Part shown: positions 25,350 through 34,024 of the stretch, in pieces | Layout: each line of letters opens with the position of its first letter | Position numbering within the stretch: the stretch's first letter is position 1 | NCBI GenBank assembly: GCA_024508675.1 | Contig: JANINQ010000003.1 | Coordinates: forward strand, 62,001-126,000 | From: Afipia sp. | GTDB lineage: Bacteria > Pseudomonadota > Alphaproteobacteria > Rhizobiales > Xanthobacteraceae | DNA: 64,000 nucleotides | Direction of reading: 5' to 3' | The notes under the pieces: model-generated | What the model was told of the DNA's origin: nothing | Database searches by the model: none | The model's input: the letters and a program-made list of their open reading frames with translations, nothing else | Made by a program: the position numbers and the translations under genes

Positions 25350-28300
25350 ATGAGGATTGTCGCCAAGCGCAATGCAGCGGGCAGCTTAGCGAGCAGCGCC
25401 GCCGCCATTTTCGCTTTTCTCCTGCCGTTCGTTGTCAGTTCAGGAGCGTTCGCTTTCAATAAGGAGGCGGCCCTCGAGCAATGCCGCGCCTCGGTCGGCA
25501 GGCCGACCTATCAGGCGTGCAAGAGGGGCGGAGGCGATCATGACACCTGCTTCGCCAAGGCACGCGCTGTGGTGCAGCCCTGCGTCAGGGCGAAGACGCC
25601 ATCGGCAGCGCTGTTCGATGCAGCAAAGGTTTCTGCGCCGAAGACGGAAGACATCGCCGCCGGTGCTGCTGCGCTGGCCAAAGGCAATGCGCCGCTGGTC
25701 GCGCCGCCGCGCACGGTGTCCGACATCACGGCCATTCTCGATCAGCAGAAGCCGGACCCTGCCAAGATCGCGGAATTGACCGCGACAGCCGATGCCGCGG
25801 TGCCTGCCGGACTGAAGGGTAGCGAGCTCGCGGCGTTTCACTACAAGCGCGGTCAGGCGCGAACGCTTCTTGGCCGCAGCAACGATGCGCTGGCGGATGC
25901 CGAACTGGCGGTCACCCACAGCAAGGGCGACGACTACAAGAATGTCGGAAGCCGTCATGAGAATTTCCTGATCCACCGCCTGCGCGAGAAGGGTGAGCGC
26001 AAGCGCGCCATGACGATGTACAACAAGCAGATCGCCGCGTTCGCCAATGGAGGGAAGGGGCGCCTGTTCAGCCTGCATAACGCGCTGACGATTCTGGCGC
26101 TGCAATCCGGTGACGTGAATGTTGCTGAGTCCTATGTGGCGCGAAACCGCAACCTGATGAACGAGGCGCGGCGCTGGCCGATGTTCCCGACTTACGGGAT
26201 GGTCTGGCAGGCGACGCTGGAAGATGGCACAGGGCGCGTCGCGGAAGCGCGGGGCCGATATGCCGATGCCGAAGCGGCGTATCACAAGTCGGCGGTGTTC
26301 TATACCAATGCGATTCCCACCATGTCGCAATGGGAAAGCAAGCCCGCCGAAGGCGAGATGGAGCGGTTTGTCGATTGGGCGACAGCTTTCGAGGGCCGCG
26401 TCAAGGTCAAGCAGGGCCGTGTCGGTGAAGGCGAGGCCGATGTCCGCCGTGCGCTGCTCAGCCGCCTCAGCAAGTCCGGAAAATTCCATGCCGATACCGC
26501 CGGAATCCTGGCGGTGTTCGTCTACGTAATTCAGGAGCAGGGCCGTTACGCCGAAGCGGAACAGCTCCAGCGTGAAGTGGTCGGCATCTACAAGGGACTT
26601 GGCTACGGCGACGACTCCAATCAGGTCGTCAACGCCAATGTCTTCCTCGCGCAAATCCTGAACCTCGAACGCAAGTATGAAGAGGCAACCAAGCTTTACG
26701 ATCAGGTCGATGTCTGGACCGCGAAATGGGAGCCGGAGCGCCGCGAGCGCGTCAGCGGCGGACTTGCGCGTGTTTCGATCATGCTCACGCAAGGCAACTA
26801 TGACAACGCGCTCGAGATCGCGCAGCGCTCCTACGAGCGCGAGAAGGCGCGCTCGGGCGACAAGAGCCTGAATACAGCGGTGTCGCGCGGCTATTACGCC
26901 GTGACGCTGGCACGCAAGGGCAGGACCGCCGAGGCACTGCAGGCCTTCAAGGAATCGCTTCCGGTCATTCAGACGGCATCCGGTGGCAGCGATGACGATT
27001 CAGGATCGACCGCCGCCGCCCGTGAAGGCCGTGCGCGGTTCGTGATGGAAGGTTACCTGCGCACGCTGGCGCTCAATCCCGCGGCTGCGCCGCCGAACGT
27101 GGCCGAGGAAACCTTTGCCTATGCGGACCTGCTGCGCGGGCAGGCGGTGCAGCGTGCGCTGCAGGCCTCTTCTGCGCGCGCGTCCGTAAGCAATCCCGAA
27201 CTCGCCAAGCTGATGCGCGCATCGCAGGACACCGAAAAACGGATCGGCGCGGCTGTTGCGACACTGAACAATCTGCTGACGCTTCCGCCCGCCGAGCGCG
27301 AGGAGAAAGCCGTCAGGACCACGCAGGCCGAGATCGCGGCGCTGCAGGCCTCGCGCGCGCAGACCATGAGCGAGATCGCGAAGAAGTTTCCCGACTACGG
27401 AAATCTGGTGAACCCGCCGCCGCCGAATGCTGGCGATCTGCAGAAGCAGCTTGCGGATGACGAAGCGCTGCTGTCGTTCTACTTCGGCCGCTTCGACAGT
27501 TTCGTCTGGGCGGTGAGGAAGGGCGCGCCGGTGCAGTTCGCCCGGCTCAAGATGACGCTCGGCGATCTCAATGCGACCGTGACCAAGCTGCGGGAGGCGC
27601 TGGAGCCGAAGGCGGCGATGATCTCGGACATTCCCGCATTCGATGTGAAGCTGGCGTCGCAGCTTTACGATGATCTGCTCAAGCCGCTGGAAGGAAGCTG
27701 GAAGCCGGCGAAGAATCTGGTCGTCGTGACCAATGGCGCGCTCGGCCTGTTGCCGCTGTCGTTGCTGCCGACTGCGCCAGCCGAAGTGAAGACCGACGAC
27801 GATCCGCTGTTCGCCAGCTATCGCAACGTGCCATGGCTGGCGCGGACCCATGCGGTGACGCTGGTGCCGTCGGCGGCGGCGTTGCAGACCCTGCGCAAGC
27901 TGCCGCCGGGCAAGGCCTCGCGGCAGGATCTGGTCGCCTTCGGCGATCCGTACTTCAGCAAGGAGCAGGCCGAGGATGCGGCGAAGACCGGCGGGACGGT
28001 GCAGGTCGCCGATGCGTCGAACGTCACGCGCGGCGTGCCGCTGAAGCGGCGCAACAGTCCGCAGCTTGAAGGCGTCGACAGTGCGCAGCTCGGTCAGTTG
28101 CCGCGCCTGCCGGACACCTCCGATGAACTGACCTCCATCGCGCTGGCGCTGCAGGCCGATCCCACCAAGGTGCTCAACCTCGGCAAGGAGGCGAACGAGA
28201 AGAAGGTCAAGGAGATGGATCTCTCGGGATTCAAGATCGTGGCGTTTGCGACGCACGGTCTGGTGCCGGGCGAACTCGACGGACTGACGCAGCCGGCGCT

Positions 28301-28727
28301 CGCACTTTCGGCGCCCGATCTTGCTGACGGGAGCGGCGACGGCTTGCTCACGATGGAAGAGATTCTTTCGCTGAAGCTCGATGCGGACTGGGTCGTGCTG
28401 TCGGCCTGTAATACCGGCGCGGGAGCAGGAGCGGGCGCGGAGGCTGCATCGGGTCTTGGCCGCGCGTTCTTCTATGCAGGCACGCGCGCGCTGCTTGTGA
28501 CCAACTGGTCGGTGCACTCGCAGTCGGCTCGCGAACTTGTCACGGATCTGTTCAAGCGGCAGGCCGCCGATCCCAAGCTGACGCGCGGCGAGGCCCTGCG
28601 GCAGGCAATGATGGCGCTTGCGGATGGTCCCGGCTATCTCGGCGCGGACGGCAAGACGGAGTTTGCCTATGCGCATCCGCTGTTCTGGGCGCCGTATTCG
28701 ATCATCGGAGACGGCGGCGGGCGATAG
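25350..28727 (+). CDS. Secreted TPR-CHAT (caspase-like) protein A
   Basis: A 1125-residue protein. A signal peptide (basic start, hydrophobic core, AFA cleavage near 35) predicts export to the periplasm or outside. A four-cysteine region (C45, C57, C67, C78) comes next. TPR-like helical repeats run from about 165 to 560. The C-terminal CHAT domain (about 760-1125) has H969 in FATHGLVPGE and C1020 in LSACNTGAG, the His/Cys pair of caspase-like peptidases. An ATG at 25350 has a strong GGAGAAGG ribosome-binding site. The substrate is unknown. It is the first gene of the five-gene cassette and a paralogue of the next gene. Confidence 0.88.
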   Translation: MRIVAKRNAAGSLASSAAAIFAFLLPFVVSSGAFAFNKEAALEQCRASVGRPTYQACKRGGGDHDTCFAKARAVVQPCVRAKTPSAALFDAAKVSAPKTEDIAAGAAALAKGNAPLVAPPRTVSDITAILDQQKPDPAKIAELTATADAAVPAGLKGSELAAFHYKRGQARTLLGRSNDALADAELAVTHSKGDDYKNVGSRHENFLIHRLREKGERKRAMTMYNKQIAAFANGGKGRLFSLHNALTILALQSGDVNVAESYVARNRNLMNEARRWPMFPTYGMVWQATLEDGTGRVAEARGRYADAEAAYHKSAVFYTNAIPTMSQWESKPAEGEMERFVDWATAFEGRVKVKQGRVGEGEADVRRALLSRLSKSGKFHADTAGILAVFVYVIQEQGRYAEAEQLQREVVGIYKGLGYGDDSNQVVNANVFLAQILNLERKYEEATKLYDQVDVWTAKWEPERRERVSGGLARVSIMLTQGNYDNALEIAQRSYEREKARSGDKSLNTAVSRGYYAVTLARKGRTAEALQAFKESLPVIQTASGGSDDDSGSTAAAREGRARFVMEGYLRTLALNPAAAPPNVAEETFAYADLLRGQAVQRALQASSARASVSNPELAKLMRASQDTEKRIGAAVATLNNLLTLPPAEREEKAVRTTQAEIAALQASRAQTMSEIAKKFPDYGNLVNPPPPNAGDLQKQLADDEALLSFYFGRFDSFVWAVRKGAPVQFARLKMTLGDLNATVTKLREALEPKAAMISDIPAFDVKLASQLYDDLLKPLEGSWKPAKNLVVVTNGALGLLPLSLLPTAPAEVKTDDDPLFASYRNVPWLARTHAVTLVPSAAALQTLRKLPPGKASRQDLVAFGDPYFSKEQAEDAAKTGGTVQVADASNVTRGVPLKRRNSPQLEGVDSAQLGQLPRLPDTSDELTSIALALQADPTKVLNLGKEANEKKVKEMDLSGFKIVAFATHGLVPGELDGLTQPALALSAPDLADGSGDGLLTMEEILSLKLDADWVVLSACNTGAGAGAGAEAASGLGRAFFYAGTRALLVTNWSVHSQSARELVTDLFKRQAADPKLTRGEALRQAMMALADGPGYLGADGKTEFAYAHPLFWAPYSIIGDGGGR

Positions 28728-28772
28728 GCTGCGCGGATTACTGGTTTGGCGTCGGCATATGGGGTGAAAGAC

Positions 28773-31700
28773 ATGCGTTTGATGCTTCCCGTTTTTGCTC
28801 TCGGCCTGCTTGTCAGCGTTCCCGCGTCGGCGCTGGACATGGAGACTGCCCGCGAGAATTGCCGCAACACAGTCGGCCGGCCCATCGTGCAGGCTTGCGT
28901 GAAGGCGATGGGCGGTCCTACGAACCGCGAGGCATGCCGTGCCAAGGCATCGCCCACCGTGCGCGCCTGTGTGCTGGCGGCGCTGAATGCAGCGAACGGC
29001 CGGGCTAACGTCGCCATCGAGATGAATAGGGGCGGGAAGCCGAAGGACGATGTCGCGCCGGGCAATGCCTTGCCGGCAGGGTTCGTCGCGCCGCCACGCA
29101 CGATTGCCGACATCGCCGCCATTCTCGACAACGAGAAACCCGATCCGGCGACATTGGCCAAGCTGAAGGAAGAAGCGGATGAAGAACCCGAAAAGCAGGC
29201 GAGCAATGCCGATATTTCGGACTTCTATTATGAGCGTGCCGAAGCCCGTGCGATCCTGGGCCGCAGCGCGGAGGCTCATGCCGATCTCGGAAAGGCGCTG
29301 ACGGCTGCCTTGAGCGCGGGCGATGGATATTTCGCGCAGCGGATACGCATTTTCCTTGTGCTTCAGAAGCAGGCTCTTGGCGACATGAAAGGCGCGCTGC
29401 AACTCGCCAAGTTCCTTGTTACCGACGCCAATCGTCCGGGACAGAAAGGCTACCGGTTCATCGCGCAGCGTTCGGCTGGGCAGATACTTGTGCAGGTGGG
29501 CGATATTCCGCAGGCCGAAGGTTATCTGCGCAACAACGAGAGTTTGCTGCGTGAAGCGCGCACCAGCGGTCATCCGGCCTGGCGCACCAGCTATCAGCAG
29601 AAGGGCCGCAACTGGGAGGGCGAGGTTGAATCGCTTCGCGCCACCATTCTCGAAGCGCGCGGTCGGTTCCGCGATGCTGAAAAATCCTATGCGAAGGCGC
29701 GAGAATGGAAGATCGCTGCCATCCCCGATTTCAAGAACCAGGAGCATGCGCCTCCCGAATGGCAAATGCGGCTGGCCGCGGATAGCGATCTGCTGAATGT
29801 CGCCCGCATGAAGGCGAAGCAGTCACGGCTGGCGGAGGCTGAGGTCGATGCGCGCAGCGCGCTGCTTGCCGTTCTCAAGGCGCAGGGGAAATACAATCCG
29901 TACACCACCCGGTTTGTGATGGGGCTGGCGGGCGTTCTGGTCGATGAAGGCCGCTATGAAGACGCTGAAAAGCTGACGCGCGTGGCGCTGGAAATCCAGC
30001 GGACGCTGAACATTGGCGATGACACGCAATACAGCGCGCAAATCCTGTCGCAGCTTGGCGCTATCCTCACATTCCAGCGCAAGCTCCCCGAGGCGAGTGC
30101 AGTCTATGCGCAGCTCGACAAGGCGATTGCCAAGTGGGATGCGCCGCGCCGGGAGGTGCTGGAACTGAACGGCTCGCGCATCAATGCGCTGTTCGCATCC
30201 GGACAGACCGAGGCCGGTCTTGCGTCGGCACAGGGACTTCTCAAGCGCGAGATCGCGCGGGTCGGCGACAAGCACTTTGACTCGGCGGTCGCGCGCGGGA
30301 TTCTGGCCACAGGCCTGATGCGTGCCGGCAAGGATGCCGAGGCGATCCGCGAATTCAAGATGGCGATTCCGATCCTTCTCAGCGCGTCGCGCGAAAACGC
30401 GGATGACGACGATACGACCGTTGTCGCGGGCCGCAGCGAGCGGCTGCAGGGGCTTGTCGAATCCTACATCGGCCTGTTGGCGAAGACGCATCCCGGCAGC
30501 AGCGACGTTGCGATCGAGACGTTTGCGCTCGCCGATTCCGTGCGCGGCCAGAGCGTTCAGAAGGCGCTGGCCGCATCGAGCGCGCGTGCATCCGTTAAAG
30601 ATCCCGCGCTGGCGGAGCTTGTGCGAAAGGAGCAGGACCTGAGCAAGCAGGCAAATGCGCAGCTCGGCCTGCTCAACAACATCCTGTCATTGCCTGCGAG
30701 CGAGCGCGACGAGAAGGGCGTGAAGAGCGTCAATGCATCCATCGCGAAGTTGCGGTCCGATCGCGATGCCGCGCGCGCCGAGATCAACAAAAAGTTTCCG
30801 GCCTATGCCGACCTCATCGATCCGAAGCCGCCGAGCGTCGAGCAGATCAGGGCGACGCTCGCAGGCGGCGAAGCCATGCTGTCGTTCTACCTCGGCCGCG
30901 AGTCCAGCTTCGTCTGGGCGGTGCCGAAGGAAGGGCCTGTTGCGTTCGCATCCGTTCCGGCAACGTCAGGCGATCTTGAGAGCAAGGTCCGCAAGCTCCG
31001 CGAGTCGCTGGAGCCTCAGGCCTTGATGGTGTCCGACATTCCGTCATACGACCTCGCGCTCGGCTATGAGCTGTATTCGACGCTGCTGAAGCCGGTCGAA
31101 GCCGGATGGAAATCGTCGAAGAGCCTGATTGTCGTGACCAATGGCGCGCTCGGGCTGCTGCCGCTCTCGTTGCTGCCGACTGCACCGGCGGAGGTGAAGG
31201 CGAACGACGATCCGCTGTTCACCAGCTACCGCAAGGTGCCGTGGCTGGCGCGGACCCATGCGGTCACCATGGTGCCGTCGTCGGCTGCGCTGCAGACTCT
31301 GCGCAAGCTGCCGGCAGGCAAGGCGACGCGGCAGGAACTGGTCGCCTTCGGCGATCCGCTGTTCAGCAAGGAGCAGGCGCAGGATGCGGCGAGCACCGAC
31401 AAGCCGGTGCAGGTCGCCGACGCCTCGAACGTGACGCGGGGCGTACCGTTGAAATGGCGCAACAGTCCGAAGCTTGACGGTGTCGACAGCGCGGAGCTTG
31501 CCTTGCTTCCGCGGCTGCCGGATACCGCCGACGAGTTGAGGTCGATCGCATTGGCGCTGCAGGCCGATCCCTCCAAGGTGCTCAACCTCGGCAAGGATGC
31601 GAACGAGAAGAAGGTGAAGTCCATGGACCTTTCAGGGTTCAAGGTTCTTGCCTTTGCGACCCACGGTCTCGTTCCCGGCGAACTGAACGGGCTTACCCAG

Positions 31701-32135
31701 CCCGCGCTGGCGCTGTCCGCGCCCGGTGTCGCCGACGTGGAAGGCGACGGCTTGCTGACCATGGAAGAGATTCTGTCGCTGAAGCTTGATGCCGACTGGG
31801 TCGTGCTGTCGGCCTGCAACACGGGCGCGGGGTCCGGCGCCGGGGCCGAGGCGGCATCCGGCCTTGGCCGCGCCTTCTTCTATGCGGGCACGCGTGCGCT
31901 TCTTGTCACGAACTGGTCGGTGCATTCGCAGTCGGCACGCGAACTCGTGACCGACCTGTTCCGGCGGCAGGCGGCTGATCCGAATCTGACCCGCGGCGAG
32001 GCGCTGCGGCAGGCGATGATGGCGCTTGCGGATGGCCCCGGCTATCTCGGCGCGGACGGCAAGACGGAATTTGCCTACGCGCATCCGTTGTTCTGGGCGC
32101 CGTATTCCATCATCGGAGACGGCGGCGGGCGTTAA
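28773..32135 (+). CDS. Secreted TPR-CHAT (caspase-like) protein B
   Basis: A 1120-residue paralogue of the preceding gene, 45 bp downstream. The signal peptide ends at ASALA-like sequence near residue 21. The same four-cysteine region follows (C30, C42, C55, C66), then TPR-like repeats and a C-terminal CHAT domain with H964 (FATHGLVPGE) and C1015 (LSACNTGAG). The last 116 residues differ from protein A at only three positions, while the TPR part differs widely. That suggests gene conversion or strong constraint on the catalytic domain. The ATG at 28773 is chosen because it gives the signal peptide and has GGGGTGAAAG before it. Confidence 0.88.
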   Translation: MRLMLPVFALGLLVSVPASALDMETARENCRNTVGRPIVQACVKAMGGPTNREACRAKASPTVRACVLAALNAANGRANVAIEMNRGGKPKDDVAPGNALPAGFVAPPRTIADIAAILDNEKPDPATLAKLKEEADEEPEKQASNADISDFYYERAEARAILGRSAEAHADLGKALTAALSAGDGYFAQRIRIFLVLQKQALGDMKGALQLAKFLVTDANRPGQKGYRFIAQRSAGQILVQVGDIPQAEGYLRNNESLLREARTSGHPAWRTSYQQKGRNWEGEVESLRATILEARGRFRDAEKSYAKAREWKIAAIPDFKNQEHAPPEWQMRLAADSDLLNVARMKAKQSRLAEAEVDARSALLAVLKAQGKYNPYTTRFVMGLAGVLVDEGRYEDAEKLTRVALEIQRTLNIGDDTQYSAQILSQLGAILTFQRKLPEASAVYAQLDKAIAKWDAPRREVLELNGSRINALFASGQTEAGLASAQGLLKREIARVGDKHFDSAVARGILATGLMRAGKDAEAIREFKMAIPILLSASRENADDDDTTVVAGRSERLQGLVESYIGLLAKTHPGSSDVAIETFALADSVRGQSVQKALAASSARASVKDPALAELVRKEQDLSKQANAQLGLLNNILSLPASERDEKGVKSVNASIAKLRSDRDAARAEINKKFPAYADLIDPKPPSVEQIRATLAGGEAMLSFYLGRESSFVWAVPKEGPVAFASVPATSGDLESKVRKLRESLEPQALMVSDIPSYDLALGYELYSTLLKPVEAGWKSSKSLIVVTNGALGLLPLSLLPTAPAEVKANDDPLFTSYRKVPWLARTHAVTMVPSSAALQTLRKLPAGKATRQELVAFGDPLFSKEQAQDAASTDKPVQVADASNVTRGVPLKWRNSPKLDGVDSAELALLPRLPDTADELRSIALALQADPSKVLNLGKDANEKKVKSMDLSGFKVLAFATHGLVPGELNGLTQPALALSAPGVADVEGDGLLTMEEILSLKLDADWVVLSACNTGAGSGAGAEAASGLGRAFFYAGTRALLVTNWSVHSQSARELVTDLFRRQAADPNLTRGEALRQAMMALADGPGYLGADGKTEFAYAHPLFWAPYSIIGDGGGR

Positions 32136-32211
32136 GCACGCGCAAGGACAGTCTTCCGGACGGTCCGGCTCTGCGGTAGAACAGGGCATTGCGCGGATAA
32201 GGAGATTTGAG

Positions 32212-32664
32212 ATGCAGCGGTTGATGTTGCAGGTTGCGGCTTTTGCAACCGGATTTGCCTTGATCGCCGGAACGCCGGCCAGTGCCGGGACGGTGCTGAT
32301 TTCCGCCGACGAGGCGAAGCTGCCGCCGCCGAAGGGCGCGGTGGGGGTAGCGACACGCGGAATTACCCGTGGACCCAAGGTCGCCTATGTCGGCAGTGCC
32401 GACACGACGCAATCGCCGATGCGGCTGCAGTTGAAATTCGAGTCGTTCGGCGGAGCCAAGATCGACACGGACTCGCTGAAAGTGACTTACGTGAAAACCC
32501 CGTCCGTCGATCTGACGCCGCGTCTGAAGCCTTTCGTCAAGCCGGACGGGATCGACATGCCCGACGCTGAACTGCCCGCGGGCGATCACCTTATTCGCGT
32601 CGATGTGAAGGATTCGGACGGGCGCTCGACGAGCACCAGCTTCACCCTGAAGATCGCGCCCTGA
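32212..32664 (+). CDS. Small secreted beta-rich protein of the CHAT cassette
   Basis: A 150-residue protein with a clear signal peptide (hydrophobic core, cleavage after TPASA near 25). The mature part is strand-rich and ends DVKDSDGRSTSTSFTLKIAP, resembling an Ig-like or bacterial Ig/CARDB-type domain. I do not recognise a named family. A strong AAGGAG ribosome-binding site precedes the ATG. It lies 76 bp after CHAT gene B on the same strand. Being exported to the same compartment, it is a candidate partner or substrate of the CHAT proteins; this is inference. Confidence 0.72.
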   Translation: MQRLMLQVAAFATGFALIAGTPASAGTVLISADEAKLPPPKGAVGVATRGITRGPKVAYVGSADTTQSPMRLQLKFESFGGAKIDTDSLKVTYVKTPSVDLTPRLKPFVKPDGIDMPDAELPAGDHLIRVDVKDSDGRSTSTSFTLKIAP

Positions 32665-32671
32665 GCGCGTC

Positions 32672-32887
32672 ATGCCGGCCGAGTGTCCCTTTTGCGCGCA
32701 ACCCGTCGTTCCGCACGCGCTCGTTTGCAGTTCGTGTTCGCGCGACGTCACCATTCCGGACACGCTGCTCGCGGAGCGCGATGATCTGTTGCGAAAACGC
32801 GAGGCGGCCCGCGCGGAACTGGCGCAGGCGAAAGCCGAACTCGAAGCGCTGCGGCGGCGCCAGCGCCTCTCGCTGCGGCGGAACTGA
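32672..32887 (+). CDS. Small zinc-ribbon coiled-coil protein
   Basis: A 71-residue protein. Residues 4-24 form a zinc ribbon with two CxxC knuckles (C5/C8 and C19/C22: ECPFC and VCSSCSRD). The rest is a charged helix (about 34-66) likely to form a coiled coil. It starts 7 bp after the preceding gene. The zinc ribbon closely resembles that of the next gene, so the two proteins may interact or share a partner. There is no signal or membrane segment, so it is cytosolic. Confidence 0.7.
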   Translation: MPAECPFCAQPVVPHALVCSSCSRDVTIPDTLLAERDDLLRKREAARAELAQAKAELEALRRRQRLSLRRN

Positions 32888-32917
32888 CATGTCCATATCC
32901 AACGCACCGGCCGTCTG

Positions 32918-33685
32918 ATGGAGTGTCCGTTCTGCGCCGAGAAGGTGAAAGACGAGTCGCTGGTGTGCAAGCACTGCTCGCGCGACCTGCGCGTGGTGCG
33001 GCCGGTGCTTCGCGAGATCGACACTATCGTTTCCGATCTTGAGAAGATCCGGCGCGAACTCGATAATGTCAGCGCGCGCCTCTACCGGCGGCGGCATCCG
33101 GTCCGGACGTTCGCCACTCACAGCATTGCTTATATCCTGATCCCCGCGATCCTGCTGGTCGCGGCGCATGTCATCATCACCATTGTGCTGAACGTCTCGC
33201 CGCTGTTCCTGCGTATCGCATCGGTGCTGATCCCGCTGCCGTTCGGTTTCGCGATCTATCTGATCCAGAAGGTCGGCTATCGCGGCGCGGCCCTGGTCGG
33301 CGCCGTCACGGCGCTGCTCAGCGTGTTCTGCATGCTGACCGTGACCGGCCTGAACGATCACGTTCCGATCCTGCCGGCGTCATGGGTCGAGTGGCGCGAA
33401 GTGCTGGAATACTCGGCGAGCATCGCGCTCGCATTCCTGACGGGCAACATTCTCGGCATCCTGACCCTGCAACTCGTCGCCAGCTCTTTGTCGCAGGTCG
33501 ACAAGCCGAATGTCGCCGCCTATCGGGTGGCGCAGATGCTCGGGCCATATGTCGGGGAGGACCAGCTCCGGCGCCGGGCGCGGATTATCCAGGAGCTGAT
33601 GAAGGCCGCCGGGCCGCTGTTCGGCATTTTGTCCACTGCGGCAGGGTCCCTTTATGCGGGCCTCAAGGGCATCCTGGGGACATAA
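32918..33685 (+). CDS. Zinc-ribbon membrane protein
   Basis: A 255-residue protein. It begins with a zinc ribbon (C3/C6 and C17/C20: ECPFC and VCKHCSRD), continues with a coiled-coil helix (about 30-57), then four or five membrane helices between residues 70 and 185. A C-terminal soluble segment contains VAAYRVAQMLGPYVGEDQLRRRARIIQ. I recognise no named family beyond the zinc ribbon. It starts 30 bp after the smaller zinc-ribbon gene and closes the cassette. It could link the cytosol to the secreted CHAT proteins; this is inference. Confidence 0.75.
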   Translation: MECPFCAEKVKDESLVCKHCSRDLRVVRPVLREIDTIVSDLEKIRRELDNVSARLYRRRHPVRTFATHSIAYILIPAILLVAAHVIITIVLNVSPLFLRIASVLIPLPFGFAIYLIQKVGYRGAALVGAVTALLSVFCMLTVTGLNDHVPILPASWVEWREVLEYSASIALAFLTGNILGILTLQLVASSLSQVDKPNVAAYRVAQMLGPYVGEDQLRRRARIIQELMKAAGPLFGILSTAAGSLYAGLKGILGT

Positions 33686-34024
33686 CTGGCAGACCCTGGA
33701 GGGCAGGTGGAGTTCCCAGGGTCAAAACCCCGTGTCATTCTCGCAACTCTGCAATGAATTCGGCGGTCTAAATACCTGAAAACCCGCAAAATTGCGCCAA
33801 GATCACGGTGTTCACTGTTTGGTGGATTAGCGAATTCTTGATAGTCGGGTGTCACCATGGTTGGCTAGGGACCGAGGATCGGGATTCGATTGGATCGTGA
33901 TTCGAGCGGTAACTGAGGTGACGGGTCTTTTTTGGTACGGTTTTTGCTCCTATCTACACATCATTCCGGTGTGTGCCGGGATGGGGCAAGCCCCTAAGAG
34001 ATCGAGTGGCGGACGGAGACAGGA
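33686..34024. other. 339-bp spacer before clpX
   Basis: No gene or clear terminator is seen. The part from 33890 is relatively T-rich and should contain the clpX promoter, but I could not pick a convincing -35/-10 pair. A GAGACAGGA ribosome-binding site directly precedes the clpX ATG. Confidence 0.5.

Noticed and set aside
27000-29765. A 921-codon open frame on the reverse strand across both CHAT genes
   Set aside because: It lies antisense to two clearly coding genes, has no domain-like sequence and is rich in Arg/Gly/His as expected for a GC-rich shadow frame.
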